This document shows positions 52,803-61,962 of a stretch of DNA of 64,000 bases, piece after piece (the first letter of the stretch is position 1; the number at the start of each line of letters is the position of its first letter). The stretch spans positions 62,001 to 126,000 of the forward strand of contig CAWENQ010000003.1 of NCBI GenBank assembly GCA_963810485.1, written 5' to 3'. A program made the position numbers and the translations under genes. The stretch comes from DATKFM01 sp963810485 (GTDB taxonomy: Bacteria; Pseudomonadota; Alphaproteobacteria; Dongiales; Dongiaceae). The notes under the pieces are model-generated. The model searched no databases and had not been told where the DNA came from. It was given only the letters and a program-made list of their open reading frames with translations.

Positions 52803-53828
52803 CTATTGGAAAACGAAGTTCAAAACCTGACCGAGCGCGTTGCTGCCGAATAGCGGCTTCTTTGGCGTCGCCGGCTTAGGTGGCACAGCCTCGGCGTCTG
52901 CCACCGCCACAGCGTAAACCTCTTGGTGCGGCGGTTCCGGTTTTAGCGGCGGCAGGGGCAAATCTGCAGTCGCAAGCTCGATTGCAGGGGCGGAAGCAGA
53001 CACCGGCGCTTCGACCGCAGTTGCTTCGATCACTGTTTCGGCTGTCTCCGGCGCCGCCGCGGCCGGACGCAGGACGGCGATGGCGTCATCCGCGGTCTGC
53101 CGCGAAACTGTCATCACCCGGGTGGTGTTTTGATCCGATGACTGGGAGGAGGCGACCTCGGTGTCCGAGTTCCAATTCAGGGGGTAGGTATAGGCGCCGC
53201 GCACACCAACCGAGTAAATCGGCGTGAAATCGCTGCGGCTGCCGAGGGTCACGACCGACCCGCTCTTGTTGTCGAGCGCGACTATATGAGGCCCGACCTT
53301 GGCGCCGAGGATGGCGTGGGGCTCCCGGGCGTAGCCGAGAGTGCCCACGAGTATTGCCGTCTGCTCCAGCGGAATGCCGGCTTCCTTGGCCAGATACATC
53401 TTGAAGATCGCAAAGCCTTCGCAATCCGCGGCGCCGCGGCTGAGCGCTTCGCCTGGCGATTCCCAATAGTCGGTTTCGTGCCAGAGCTTCGTGTCGGTGT
53501 CATAGGACAGCAGGCCGTTCACCTTGTCGTTGATCTGCCGGAGCCGCTGCATCTCCGGCTCGCCACGCAGGGAACGGGCCCAGGCCGCAAGTTCACGCAT
53601 CTCGCCGTCGGGCGTACCTTTTTCGTTGGCAAGGTAGATGCGGACAGAAGGCCAGCGCGGGAACATGGCGTCGACAACGGGATCGATGCTGCGCGCGTTC
53701 GGCAGCTCCATCGTTGCATTTACGCTTGGTTCAGCGGGCGGATTCGCCGCCGCCGGCAAGGTGAGGTATGGCAGGCAGAAAGCAGTGCATAAGACGAATG
53801 GCCCAAACACTCGCTTAAGGCGTCTCAT
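52803..53828 (-). CDS. Transglutaminase-like cysteine peptidase (BTLCP family)
   Basis: 341 aa. Signal peptide to about residue 28 (cut near PAAANP). The peptidase domain (about 50-215) has the catalytic cysteine C136 in RGAADCEGFAIFKMYLAKEAG, a His in PHAILGAKVGPHIVALDN and the Asp that follows. A 100-residue Ala/Pro-rich tail leads to a short conserved end (LGQVLNFVFQ). BTLCPs of Proteobacteria (LapG relatives) cleave periplasmic adhesin anchors, but no LapD/LapA gene is near, so the substrate is unknown. Confidence 0.86.
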   Translation of the reverse strand: MRRLKRVFGPFVLCTAFCLPYLTLPAAANPPAEPSVNATMELPNARSIDPVVDAMFPRWPSVRIYLANEKGTPDGEMRELAAWARSLRGEPEMQRLRQINDKVNGLLSYDTDTKLWHETDYWESPGEALSRGAADCEGFAIFKMYLAKEAGIPLEQTAILVGTLGYAREPHAILGAKVGPHIVALDNKSGSVVTLGSRSDFTPIYSVGVRGAYTYPLNWNSDTEVASSQSSDQNTTRVMTVSRQTADDAIAVLRPAAAAPETAETVIEATAVEAPVSASAPAIELATADLPLPPLKPEPPHQEVYAVAVADAEAVPPKPATPKKPLFGSNALGQVLNFVFQ

Positions 53829-54024
53829 CCCACCCTCATATCATTGTTGTCAGTGACGGATTGCGCGCCGCGATCGTTCTTTTACTCGCACTCCAGACTG
53901 TTGAACGCGAAGAGGTATTTTTGAGCTGCAATCTTCATCTTTGGAACAGGTGTAGGCCATTAAACGAACATAATTGTCATTTGTTCCCGAAAATCTTCAT
54001 TCGCCGTCTTGGTGCGGCGCTTTT

Positions 54025-55071
54025 TCAGCCCTCCGATCCCCTGCGGCGGCTACGGCGACGTGCCGCATCGCTGTTTGCCGCATGAGGCACGATGCCGGCC
54101 GCGCCCGGCGAGATCTTGCCGAGAAGCTCGATGACCTGCTCGATCGTCGGCCGTTCGCCCGGCTCATAGCCGTCGAGCGCGGCCCGGATCGAGGCCAGAT
54201 GTTCAGGCGTGGTGCCGCAGCAGCCGCCGATGATGCGCGCTCCGGCATCGCGGGCGAGACGGGCGTAGCGGGCCATCATCTCCGGCGTGCCGTCATATCT
54301 GATCTTGCCATTGTCGAAATAGGGCACGCCGCAATTGCTCTTGGCGACGATGATGTCGCCGGGGCCGGCAGCGGCAGTGAGATTAAGCAGCGTGGCCACC
54401 AGCTCCGACGGCCCGATGCCGCAATTGGCGCCGTAGGCCAGGGGATGGGGATGGAGATCATGTTGGCAGAAGCTGGCGACCTCCGCCGGCTTCACGCCCA
54501 TCATTGTGGAGCCGTTGGTATCGAAGGTGAGGGTGGTCACGACCGGCAGCCCGGTGCGACCGGCGCCGGCCGCGGCCGCCTTCAGCTCATCCTTCGACGA
54601 CATGGTTTCGATCCACAGGCAGTCGGCGCCGCCGGCCGCTAGGGCCTTGGCCTGCTCGGCAAAGCCCTCGGTGCCCTCAGCGATGGTGAGCGGGCCTAAC
54701 GGCTCGAACAATTCGCCCGAGGGGCCGATATCGCCGGCGACGATGATCTCGCGGCCGCTGCGCTTATGCTCTTCGTCGGCGACCCGGCGGGCGATGCGCG
54801 CGGCCAGCTCGTTCAGCTCGGCGACGCGGTTCTCCGCCTTGTGCAGCTTCAGGCGATAGCTGCTGCCGCCGAAACTGTTGGTGAGGATAATGTCGGCGCC
54901 GGCCACGATCATGTCGCGATGCAATTTCTCGATGCGGTCGGGATGCTCGACGTTCCAGAGCTCCGGCGCATCGCCGGCGGCAAGTCCGACATCGAACAGA
55001 TTCGTGCCCGTGGCGCCATCCGCAAGCAGATAGGGCCGCTGGGCGAGGAGTCGCTGAAAACGGTCTGACAT
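54025..55071 (-). CDS. bmt: Betaine-homocysteine S-methyltransferase (BmtA type)
   Basis: 348 aa. (betaine) homocysteine methyltransferase barrel beginning LLADGATGTNLFDVGL and showing NSFGGSSYRLKLH. The zinc cysteines are C217 (GANCG) and C284-C285 (GGCCGT). The sequence agrees over its whole length with rhizobial BmtA. It transfers a methyl group from glycine betaine to homocysteine, giving methionine and dimethylglycine, which links to the DMGDH-like enzymes in this window. The last 20 residues are Arg-rich. It stands alone on the minus strand. Confidence 0.88.
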   Translation of the reverse strand: MSDRFQRLLAQRPYLLADGATGTNLFDVGLAAGDAPELWNVEHPDRIEKLHRDMIVAGADIILTNSFGGSSYRLKLHKAENRVAELNELAARIARRVADEEHKRSGREIIVAGDIGPSGELFEPLGPLTIAEGTEGFAEQAKALAAGGADCLWIETMSSKDELKAAAAGAGRTGLPVVTTLTFDTNGSTMMGVKPAEVASFCQHDLHPHPLAYGANCGIGPSELVATLLNLTAAAGPGDIIVAKSNCGVPYFDNGKIRYDGTPEMMARYARLARDAGARIIGGCCGTTPEHLASIRAALDGYEPGERPTIEQVIELLGKISPGAAGIVPHAANSDAARRRSRRRGSEG

Positions 55072-55230
55072 AAGGCAAGCCTAGGACGATCGAGAGGGCA
55101 GGACAAGCCAAGGAATGGGGTGTTTCCAATATGTTACACCTAGAATTATCGGTAGCCACCGCGCTTTTCCTGCCTGCACGCCCGGCTGATCCGGGCGGCC
55201 GGGAAGACCGCCCGGAACTTTATTAACTTG

Positions 55231-56961
55231 CTACAGTTTCGAGAGATCGAGCAGTTCACGCGGCCCGATCCACGCCTTGGTCAGTTCGCTCTCGCTGACT
55301 TTCGCGCCGGCTGCATCGCCGAGTTTCTTCTGCGCTTCCATCAGGCCGTAGATTGCCCAGCCGTCGTTGGGCGCTTCCATGAGGGCGGCCTTGAAGGCAT
55401 CGGCAGCTTCGGCGGCTCGGCCGGCTTGGAGCAGCGCCGCACCGAGTGATTGGCGCACCGGATAGTACCAGTAGGGCGGCTCCATGTAGGGCATGCCGTC
55501 CTGAAGTTCTGCAGCTTGCTGGAATTCGGCAATGGCCTTTGCGCTGTCGCCTTGTTGTTGCGCCATCCTGCCAAGCACCACGTGCCGGGCGATCTGCAAC
55601 AACTGATCGCCCGGGATGTAGTTGTCGATCAGGAAGGCGAGATCGCCTTTGGTCGCGATCTCATCGATGGCGGCAGCCTCCGCTGCAGCGGTAGTGAGAT
55701 CGCCCTTTGCCGCGGACCCCACGCCGCGGGCGTAGTGCCACATGCCCTTGATGAAGGCGAACTGATCGCCGGGATCAGCCAGCGCGAGGATTGTATCGGG
55801 CGTGCTGTACTGGGCATGGGCGAAGTAGGGCGCCGCCTTGATCGGCTGCACCCAGGCAATCGTGCTCGCCGCCTCGTCGGTCACCACGGCCGCCAATTTC
55901 TCGGCGGCCTCGATCGCCGTTTTCGCGTCTCCGGCCATCTGGGCGGAAACCAGCACGAAGTGGACATTGTGCGGATAGTAGCCGCCGCGATAGATGCTCT
56001 TGTCGTCGACCTTGGCGAAGAATGCTTCGTCGGCGACGACCGCGTCCTCGTTTGCCTTCAGGGAATCGAGATAGCGGCCGATCCGGTAATAGATGTGGCT
56101 GGGCATATGCACGACATGCCCGGCGCCCGGCATGAGATGCGCCAGGCGATCGGCATAAGGTTCGGCGCGCTCGGGCGCGTCGGAGGCCTCCACCATGTGG
56201 ATGTAGTAGTGGATGGCGCCGGGATGGTCGGGGTTGGCCTGCAGGGCCGTCTCGAGCATGGCGATCATGTCGCTCGTGCGTCCCTTCGGCACCTTGGCGC
56301 CGGTGGCATCGAGCTCCCAATAATCCCAGGGCTGGGTGTTCATCAGCGCTTCGGCGGTCAGGACGACGATTTCCTGATCGTCGGGATACTGTGCGGCGAC
56401 CGCCGCCATCGCATCGGCGTAGGTCTTATCCAGTGTCGGCCGGTCGGCCTGCGGATCGGGCGAGTAGCGCGTCGCAAGTGCGGCAATCAGCACCTTCTCC
56501 TTGTCGCTGGCGCCGGCAATGGCCTTCGCCTTCTCCAGCGCCGCCAACGCAGGTTCGTTGGCCTCCGGACTCATCCCGGCGTTGATGTTGGGGCCGAGGA
56601 CGAGCGCCTCGCCCCAGAAGCAAAGGGCGCAGGCGGGATCGAGCTGTTGTGCATAGTGGAAGGCGCGCCGCGCCTCCGTATGGTTGAAACCATAGGCAAG
56701 GCGCAAACCCTGATCGAAGTACTTCTGCGCCTGCGGGTCGGCGGTCGTGACCGCGTAATGCAGCGTGCCAAGATTGTCCCATAGCGGCGGCACGACGCTG
56801 CTGATCTCGGTCGATTGCGTCAGCGGCGAATTCAGAAACGGACCCATGCCGCCCTTGTGATTGCTGTGGTCCTGTCCGACCGCAACGCCAGCCGTCGCCA
56901 TCAGCGCAGTCGCCATGGCGACCGGGCGGGCGAGCTTGTTCAGCCATTTGCGCGTATCCAT
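55231..56961 (-). CDS. Exported tetratricopeptide repeat protein
   Basis: 576 aa. Signal peptide of about 29 residues. At least two TPR groups: an N-terminal set (FDQGLRLAYGFNHTEARRAFHYAQQLDP followed by CALCFWGEALVLGPNIN) and a C-terminal set (VRQSLGAALLQAGRAAEAADAFKAAL). The middle has HPGAIHYYIHMVEAS and HMPSHIYYRIGRY, a conserved pattern with several histidines that might bind metal. Proteins of this group are widespread and uncharacterised. The Cys pair C-A-L-C might form a disulfide in the periplasm. Confidence 0.8.
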   Translation of the reverse strand: MDTRKWLNKLARPVAMATALMATAGVAVGQDHSNHKGGMGPFLNSPLTQSTEISSVVPPLWDNLGTLHYAVTTADPQAQKYFDQGLRLAYGFNHTEARRAFHYAQQLDPACALCFWGEALVLGPNINAGMSPEANEPALAALEKAKAIAGASDKEKVLIAALATRYSPDPQADRPTLDKTYADAMAAVAAQYPDDQEIVVLTAEALMNTQPWDYWELDATGAKVPKGRTSDMIAMLETALQANPDHPGAIHYYIHMVEASDAPERAEPYADRLAHLMPGAGHVVHMPSHIYYRIGRYLDSLKANEDAVVADEAFFAKVDDKSIYRGGYYPHNVHFVLVSAQMAGDAKTAIEAAEKLAAVVTDEAASTIAWVQPIKAAPYFAHAQYSTPDTILALADPGDQFAFIKGMWHYARGVGSAAKGDLTTAAAEAAAIDEIATKGDLAFLIDNYIPGDQLLQIARHVVLGRMAQQQGDSAKAIAEFQQAAELQDGMPYMEPPYWYYPVRQSLGAALLQAGRAAEAADAFKAALMEAPNDGWAIYGLMEAQKKLGDAAGAKVSESELTKAWIGPRELLDLSKL

Positions 56962-57534
56962 CGCGGAGCCTCCTCTTTCACGTATTGAGAGCGGTGCGAT
57001 GCACCATGCAGCCCGCCCTTGCAGTTTGTACGATCAAGTCTTGTTGTGCTTTCCGAAACGCCGGCGCACCGCTCGGCGATGCCGCTATTATCAAGCCATC
57101 GGGGATGCTCGAATTGTAGGACTCACGCAATTCAATAGCGAGTCCAGAATCGTTCTGAAGACCTTGCCGAAGAAAAATACTGGATGATCGTCCTATTTTG
57201 TCCACGACGATGAGACAGGCTTGCCGCGCTGCTGGAAGAGGTATGCACGGGTGATGCAGGTGCGGTGCAGAAGTGATGCACGAACGATGCAGGAGCGACG
57301 GCCAGCAATATTGCCGCCGACAGCACATCGATCGAATATGCGCTTTTGGCTTTTCGTGGCGCCGGTCTATCGGGTTTCACGCCGATGATCTGAAAGCCAT
57401 TCCGGCCGGAATTCTGTTTCGACGCCGGCGGCCGCGGATTCCAGGCCGCGCCGCCGACTATGACACTCGGCAGCCCTTGAGTTTCGAGAGCAGAAAGTAT
57501 ACCGTCCGGACGGTACAGTATGGAGCGGCAGCCG
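56962..57534. other. Long intergenic region with short ATGCA repeats and the TetR promoter
   Basis: 573 bp between divergent genes. GATGCA or ATGCAC occurs several times between 57239 and 57295, and open frames there have no family. The right end holds TTGAGT (57477-57482), TATACC (57498-57503) and the TetR operator. I see no gene. Part may be the untranslated leader of the TPR gene at 56961. Confidence 0.45.
57500..57515. promoter_or_regulatory. TetR-type operator TACCGTCCGGACGGTA
   Basis: Perfect 16-bp palindrome overlapping the likely -10 and ending 4 bases before the first ATG (57520). It is a typical TetR/AcrR site and predicts autorepression of the regulator-bicupin-importer operon. 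Its position makes ATG 57535, with GGAG at 57522-57525 ahead of it, the better start. Confidence 0.8.
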
Positions 57535-58173
57535 ATGGCGCGGGCGGGGACGGCGGACCGGATTATCGATGCGGCGGAGGCGATCGTCGAAGAGCATGGC
57601 GTCGCCGCGCTGACGCTGGAGCAGGCGGCGAAGCGCGCCGGCGTCAGCAAGGGCGGCGTGCTCTATCATTTTCCCAGCAAGGATGCGCTGGTGGCGGCGA
57701 TGATCGGCCGTTTCACCGAGCGCTTCGACAGTGCGGTGGCGCAATTGACCGCGGAAGATGCGTCCGCCAAGGGCCGGACCACGCGCAGCTACGTCAAGGC
57801 GAGCTTCGGCCATGCGCCGGGCACCGGGCCGAAATTCGATCGCGCCTGCGGCAGCCTCACCGCGGCGCTGGCCAACAATCCCGGCAATCTCGCGGTCGTG
57901 CGCGAGCAGAGCGCCCGCTGGCAGCGCGCGGTCGAGGGCGACGGGCTCGATCCCGTGTTCGCGTCGATCATCAGACTGGCGGTGGACGGGTTGTGGCTGG
58001 GCGAGAATTTCAATCTCATGCGCATGAACTCCCGGATGCGGGCGCGGATCGAGGCGCGACTGCTGGCCTGGACGCAGTTGAAGGAACTACCGGTCAGGAA
58101 CGCGGCCCGCGCCGCGGCCGCCCGGGCGCCGCAACCACCAAGACTCAAGAGCAAGAGCGGGAGGAATTCGTGA
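57535..58173 (+). CDS. TetR/AcrR family transcriptional regulator
   Basis: 212 aa from ATG 57535. HTH: ADRIIDAAEAIVEEHGVAALTLEQAAKRAGVSKGGVLYHFPSKD in two pieces (helices 1-3), a normal TetR DNA-binding domain with the less common V-S-K-G-G recognition helix. The C-terminal ligand domain (about 70-185) ends in an Ala/Lys-rich tail. The stop overlaps the GTG of the bicupin gene, so it regulates that operon. Its palindromic operator is at its own promoter (57500-57515). The ligand is probably the importer's substrate. Confidence 0.88.
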   Translation: MARAGTADRIIDAAEAIVEEHGVAALTLEQAAKRAGVSKGGVLYHFPSKDALVAAMIGRFTERFDSAVAQLTAEDASAKGRTTRSYVKASFGHAPGTGPKFDRACGSLTAALANNPGNLAVVREQSARWQRAVEGDGLDPVFASIIRLAVDGLWLGENFNLMRMNSRMRARIEARLLAWTQLKELPVRNAARAAAARAPQPPRLKSKSGRNS

Positions 58174-59058
58174 GCAAAGCGAGCAGCAAGGCTTCGAGCA
58201 GAAAGGCCAAGGGAGAATTGAAGCCCCAGGGGCCGCGGGGTGTCGCCTTTGACAAGCCGACGAAGATCGCGGCGCGGCACGCCAAGCGGTTCCTGTGGGG
58301 CGACGACCAGGCGGGCTGGGTGTCCGACTGGATCTATGGCTCCTCGCCGAAGATCCACATGATGTCGTTCGCGATGAATGTCGGCGCGCGCTTCGGCAAT
58401 TCGCCCGACTTCAAGACCTACTACAATTGCGCCGAGACCTATTACTGCCTGAAGGGCGAGTTCACCTTCCAATGCCCGGAGACCGGCGAGGTGCATGTGC
58501 TGCGCAAGGGCGACATGCTCTATTTCCCGCCCAACACCTGGCATTGGGGCTACAATTTCGGCACGGAGGAGTGCCGCATTCTGGAAAGCCTGACGCCGCG
58601 ACGGAGGAGGCGATCGAGGCCTATGCGGTCAAGCAGCCGATGGCTGAAGGAAATCGCGGGGCATCGAGCGCAGCCTGATCGGCAGGTTCGTGCCCGGCAG
58701 CTACAAGAGCAAGGCGCGCGCCACCCTGATCCGCCGCGGCGACTACGCCTTCGAGATCGATCGGCGACAAGCAGCCGATGCGGGTCGGCATCGGCGTGCT
58801 CGACCGAGCTGCTGACCACCTGCATCGTCGACCTGTATCCCGGCCAGAAGGGCGAACCGGTGAGCCATCCCGGCGACAAGGTGCTGTATGTGCTGGAAGG
58901 GCAGCTCAACATCCATATTCCCGGCGGCGAGGGCGAATGGTGGGAGCTGACGGAAGGCGACACCGCTTACATCCCCGGCGGTTGCCTCCATACCTTTTTC
59001 AATACCTCGGACGCGCGCTGCGAAGTTTCTGTTCAGCGTGGCGCCGGATTATCGCTGA
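58170..59058 (+). pseudogene. Bicupin protein (several frameshifts)
   Basis: About 296 aa if read through frame changes near 58596, 58655, 58757, 58801 and 59026. Cupin 1 (about 50-145) has YNCAETYYCLKGEFTFQC, VHVLRKGDMLYFPPNTWHWGYN. Cupin 2 (about 215-290) has EPVSHPGDKVLYVLEGQLNIHIP, ELTEGDTAYIPGGCLHTFFN. It ends EVLFSVAPDYR at 59058. GTG start overlaps the TetR stop. Bicupins include sugar or phosphonate isomerases, decarboxylases and dioxygenases. This one should act on the compound imported by the ABC system that follows. Total length is normal. Confidence 0.7.
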
Positions 59059-59115
59059 ATTCAATCCAGGGGGAGGGAGACAACCCGCCCCGCTTCAAAC
59101 GACAGGAGGAGAAAC

Positions 59116-60252
59116 ATGCGTGAGACAAAGACTGGAATGGGGCAGGGACTGCCGGCCATCGACCGGCGCCGTTTCCTGCAGGGCGCCTCGGTCACGACGC
59201 TCGCCGGCGCGGGGCTGTTGCCGGCGGGGCACGCGCTCGCGGCGACCCAGGCAAGCTGGGTCGGCTGGCAGGGCTATGACGATCCCCTGAAGGTCGGCAC
59301 GTTCCTGGCCGACAACGATATCGAGCTGGTGACCACCTACATCAACTCGAACGAGGAGATCATCACCAAGCTGCAGGCCGGCGGGAAGGGCCAGACCGAC
59401 CTCGTCACCATCTATTACGGCCACGTGCCGATCCTGGTGGCGGCCGACCTGGTGGAGCCGATCGACGAGAGCACGCGTGCCGGGCATCGGCGACATCTTC
59501 CCCGAGTTCCTGAACGTCGATGTGCTGCGCCATGACGGCAAGCTCTACGCCGTGCCGTTCACCTGGGGCACTCTGTCGATGATCTATGATCCCGCGGCGA
59601 TCGCCGGCGCCGACATCGTGGAAGGACTGCCTGAAGGACGAGGTCAAGGGCAAGGTGGCGATGGTCGACGATATGACCGGCCTGCTGGCCACCTGGGCGC
59701 CGATCGCCGTCGGCACGCAGACGCCGACGCGCCTCACCATGGACCAGCTCAAGACGACCATCGACTTCCTGATCGACATCAAGAAGAACCATGCCCGCAC
59801 CTTCTCGCCGAGCTATGGCGAGGCGGTCGATCTGTTCGCCCGCGGCGAGGTGGTGACGTCGGCGATCGGCTGGGACGCGATGGTCGGCTTCGCCGGGGTC
59901 AAGGGCAAGACGCTCGCCTATGTGATCCCGGACGAGGGCGCCATGGTCTTCATGGACACGCTGGTGATCCCCAAGGACGCGCCGAATCTCGACGTCGCCT
60001 ACAAGCTGATCGGCCAGTGCGATCTCGGCTGAGGGGCAGAAGGTGATTGCCGATAACCTGACCCAGGCCGTCATCACGAAGGCGGCGCTGCCTGTCATCG
60101 ACGCCAAGAACAAGGAGATCTACCAGTACGACAATCTGCCGAAGCTGTTCGAGAAAGCGCGCTTCTATCCCTTCTGGCCGCTCGAGCCGGAAGGCGACTT
60201 CGTCGTCTTCGATCAGGTGCTGGAGGAGTATCAGCGTTTCCTGAAGGCGTAA
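59116..60252 (+). pseudogene. ABC transporter extracellular substrate-binding protein, polyamine type (three frameshifts)
   Basis: Read through +1 shifts near 59475, 59630 and 60032 it is about 378 aa. The N-terminus has a Tat-like motif RRRFLQGAS before the hydrophobic stretch. The body fits the PotD/Afu family: TYINSNEEIITKLQAGG, VDLVTIYYGH and LVEPID early, then WGTLSMIYDP, DDMTGLLATWAP, and ending FDQVLEEYQRFLKA. It is 57 bases after the bicupin gene and followed by two permeases. No ATPase gene is next to it. Confidence 0.82.
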
Positions 60253-60340
60253 TGCTGGGCGCCGCGGAAGAGGGGTGGCCGGCGTGGAGTTCCGATAGAG
60301 ATTCCGCGCCGCCGCCTCTCGCCCGCGAACGGAGGCGCTG

Positions 60341-61180
60341 ATGGAGACGGGCTGGCGCCAGCGGCTGCTGTTTGCCCCCGCGGGGGCCATTCTCGCGGGG
60401 TTGTTCGCGGTGCCGCTGGCGGCGCTGTTCGTCGTCAGCTTCTGGTCGGTGCGTAGTTTCGCATTGCGGCCGGATTTCACCCTGGCGGCCTACATCAAAG
60501 TTTGGACTGACTATGCCGGCGTGTTCGGGTTCACCCTGGGCCTCGCGCTGGTGACGGCGGCGATTTGTGCGGTGCTCGGGTTTGTGTTTGCGTACGGCGC
60601 GCGCTTCCATGCCGGGCGCTGGGCCGATGCGCTGGTGCTGGCCGTGATCGTCACGCTGTTCGGCGGCTATCTGGTGAAGGTCTATGCGTGGAAGTCGATC
60701 CTGGGCGCGGACGGAATCCTGAACTCGGCGATGATGAGCCTGGGCCTCATCGACCAGCCGCTGCCATGGCTGATCTACACGCCCGGCGCCGTGGTGCTGA
60801 CGCTCGTGCATTTCCAGCTGCCGTTCTCGTTCCTGCCGATCTATGCCTCGCTGCGCAATTTGCAGACCGAGACCGTCGAGGCGGCGCGGGATCTGGGGGC
60901 CTCGCCGCCGCAGATCGTCCGGCGGGTGGTGATCCCGCAATGCCGGACCGGCCTGGTGACGGCCTTTGCCTTTGCGTTCCTGATCTCGGCGGGCGACTAC
61001 GTCACGCCGCAGTTCCTTGGCGGGCCCTCCACCACCATGCTCGGGCAGTTCATCGCCATCGAATTCTCAACGCGATTCAATTGGCCGGGCGGCGCTGCGA
61101 TGTCCTTCGCGTTGCTGGCGGCCTGCCTCGGAATCGTCGGCGCGGTATGGCTGCTGTCATCCGGACGGCGGCGGGCATGA
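60341..61180 (+). CDS. ABC transporter permease (PotB-like)
   Basis: 279 aa inner-membrane protein with six predicted helices. The coupling (EAA) loop reads ETVEAARDLGASPPQIVRRVVIPQCRTG near residue 180. This is the spermidine/putrescine-type BPD_transp_1 fold. It translates 89 bases after the binding-protein stop. Its stop overlaps the ATG of the next permease. Confidence 0.9.
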   Translation: METGWRQRLLFAPAGAILAGLFAVPLAALFVVSFWSVRSFALRPDFTLAAYIKVWTDYAGVFGFTLGLALVTAAICAVLGFVFAYGARFHAGRWADALVLAVIVTLFGGYLVKVYAWKSILGADGILNSAMMSLGLIDQPLPWLIYTPGAVVLTLVHFQLPFSFLPIYASLRNLQTETVEAARDLGASPPQIVRRVVIPQCRTGLVTAFAFAFLISAGDYVTPQFLGGPSTTMLGQFIAIEFSTRFNWPGGAAMSFALLAACLGIVGAVWLLSSGRRRA

Positions 61181-61956
61181 CCGCGGCCGCGACATGGCTG
61201 TGGCGCGGGCTGCTGGCGGCGTTCCTCGTCTTCATGCTGGGGCCGCTGCTGCTGGTGATCCTGTTCTCCTTCAGCAGCAATGCGCTGATCAGCTTTCCGC
61301 TCGGCGAGCTGACCTTCGACTGGTATCGCGTGCTGTTCGCGAATGCGGAGTTCTGGTCGGCCCTCAAGAACAGCCTGATTATTGCCGGGGCCACCGGCCT
61401 GATCTCGACTGTCGCCGGAACGATGGCGGCGCTCAGCCTTGTCCGGTTCCGCCCGGCGACATCGAGCGCCCTGATCGCCTGCCTGACTCTGCCGGTGACA
61501 TTGCCGCCCTTGCTGCTGGCGGTTGCCTTGGTGGTCTTCTTCGTGCGGTTCCTGGAGCTGCCGCTGTCGCCGGCGACGGTGATCGCCGGCCATGTGCTGA
61601 TCGCCCAGCCTTTCGTCATCCTGATCGTGCTGGCGCGCCTGGCGAATTTCGACTACGCGTCGATGGATGCGGCGCGGGATCTCGGCGCCACGCGGTGGCA
61701 GGCCTTCCGCAAAGTGCTGCTGCCGCAGATCAGGGCAGCGCTGATCGGTGCCGCGCTGATCGCCATGGCGATCTCCCTCGACGATTTCATCATTGCCGTG
61801 TTCACGCTCGGCGGCGGCAATACGCTCTCGACCTTCATCTGGGGCAAAGTGCGGACGACGCTCGATCCCTCGATCAACGCCATCGCCTGCATCCTGCTGG
61901 TATTCACCGTCAGTACGACGCTGGCGGCGCTGAAACTGACGAAGTACCGGGGGTAG
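61177..61956 (+). CDS. ABC transporter permease (PotC-like)
   Basis: 259 aa, ATG 61177 overlapping the previous stop by four bases. Six helices and the coupling loop SMDAARDLGATRWQAFRKVLLPQIRAA near residue 165, followed by SLDDFIIAVFTLGGGNTLSTFIW, which is strongly conserved in PotC/PhnV-like permeases. With the binding protein and first permease it forms an importer. The ATPase must be encoded elsewhere or outside the window. Confidence 0.9.
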   Translation: MTAAATWLWRGLLAAFLVFMLGPLLLVILFSFSSNALISFPLGELTFDWYRVLFANAEFWSALKNSLIIAGATGLISTVAGTMAALSLVRFRPATSSALIACLTLPVTLPPLLLAVALVVFFVRFLELPLSPATVIAGHVLIAQPFVILIVLARLANFDYASMDAARDLGATRWQAFRKVLLPQIRAALIGAALIAMAISLDDFIIAVFTLGGGNTLSTFIWGKVRTTLDPSINAIACILLVFTVSTTLAALKLTKYRG

Positions 61957-61962
61957 CCTGAC

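Noticed and set aside
57239..57295. CRISPR-like or regulatory repeat array (ATGCA units)
   Set aside because: Units are too short, unevenly spaced and imperfect; no spacers or cas genes.
57132..57650. Minus-strand 172-aa frame overlapping the TetR start
   Set aside because: It is antisense to the TetR HTH and operator and has Ser/Arg-rich chance composition.
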